Source of the DNA: a virus
Strand: one strand, 5' to 3'
DNA: 27,910 bases
Virus record (IMG/VR): IMGVR_UViG_3300037070_002175
Span: 1-27,910 of that record
Part shown: one piece after another, positions 27,852 to 27,910 of the stretch
Layout: each line of letters opens with the position of its first letter
How positions within the stretch are numbered: position 1 is the first letter of the stretch
The notes under the pieces: model-generated
What the model saw: the letters and a program-made list of their open reading frames with translations, nothing else
What the model was told of the DNA's origin: nothing
The model's database searches: none
Program-made: the position numbers and the translations under genes

Positions 27852-27910
27852 ATGGTGGGCCTCGGAGGAGAGTCGGTCGGGTCCGCCTATGTGCGGATCT
27901 ACGCCGATGG
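27852..27910 (+). CDS. Tape measure protein, N-terminus only
   Basis: The frame starts at ATG 27852 with AGGAG six bases upstream and runs off the right edge after 19 codons. The visible MVGLGGESVGSAYVRIYADG resembles the first residues of actinophage tape measure proteins (AYVRI...AD), and position after the tail chaperones supports this. The full protein would set tail length and is normally very long; nothing more can be seen here. Confidence 0.75.
   Translation, partial: MVGLGGESVGSAYVRIYAD

Noticed and set aside
1-27910. tRNA genes, integrase or attachment site
   Set aside because: No cloverleaf with TTCRA-type arm and no recombinase frame could be seen by eye; a tRNA search program would settle it.

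Overview
This window is the structural half of a tailed, siphovirus-like phage of a high-GC actinobacterium. The reasons are a high GC content throughout, strong preference for G/C in third codon positions, frequent GTG starts, ATGA/GTGA gene overlaps, and head and tail genes of the kind seen in actinobacteriophages. I cannot name the host genus. The window contains no integrase, tRNA, CRISPR array or insertion sequence.

Layout. (1) Positions 1-2399: a leftward operon of very small genes (membrane peptides, one secreted Cys-rich protein, Cys/His-containing small proteins), driven by a good sigma70-like promoter at 2495-2524. (2) 2756-3523: a solitary leftward gene of unknown function with its own strong terminator. 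(3) 3524-4203: about 680 bp of probable control DNA with two copies of a 15-17 bp palindrome, nested hairpins and G-rich tracts. It separates leftward from rightward genes. (4) 4204-6064: small rightward genes, including two ribbon-helix-helix (RHH) proteins behind an array of 10-bp-phased GTGTG/CACAC half-sites, and a VRR-NUC nuclease. (5) 6074-14034: packaging and head genes: small and large terminase, DUF1360-like membrane protein, portal, a MuF/protease fusion with an internal Shine-Dalgarno and start, and a decoration-like protein. (6) 14110-15260: a lysis cassette (M15-type endolysin, Trp-rich peptide, holin) inserted in the opposite orientation. (7) 15435-19233: major capsid protein with built-in scaffold-like N-terminus, further virion proteins and a probable major tail protein, ending in a strong terminator. 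(8) 19344-25107: receptor-binding or accessory genes: a membrane-anchored glycosidase-like protein with a PT linker, adhesin-like proteins, and a 997-residue fibre with sixteen exact-length 22-residue repeats. (9) 25122-27136: head-tail connectors. (10) 27237-27910: tail-assembly chaperones with a -1 frameshift site (AAACCCT), then the start of the tape-measure gene.

The most unusual signal is regulatory. The palindrome GATAAGCCGCTTATC occurs seven times, always between genes or over stop codons, at promoter and terminator boundaries. Its central base gives it a direction. This recalls the dispersed 'stoperator' sites of cluster A mycobacteriophages, but with a different sequence. A second palindrome (GACTAGGACCTAGTC) occurs twice, once before the glycosidase-like gene and once in the leftward operon. 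Together with the RHH half-site array, this points to at least three separate DNA-binding regulatory inputs in one phage.
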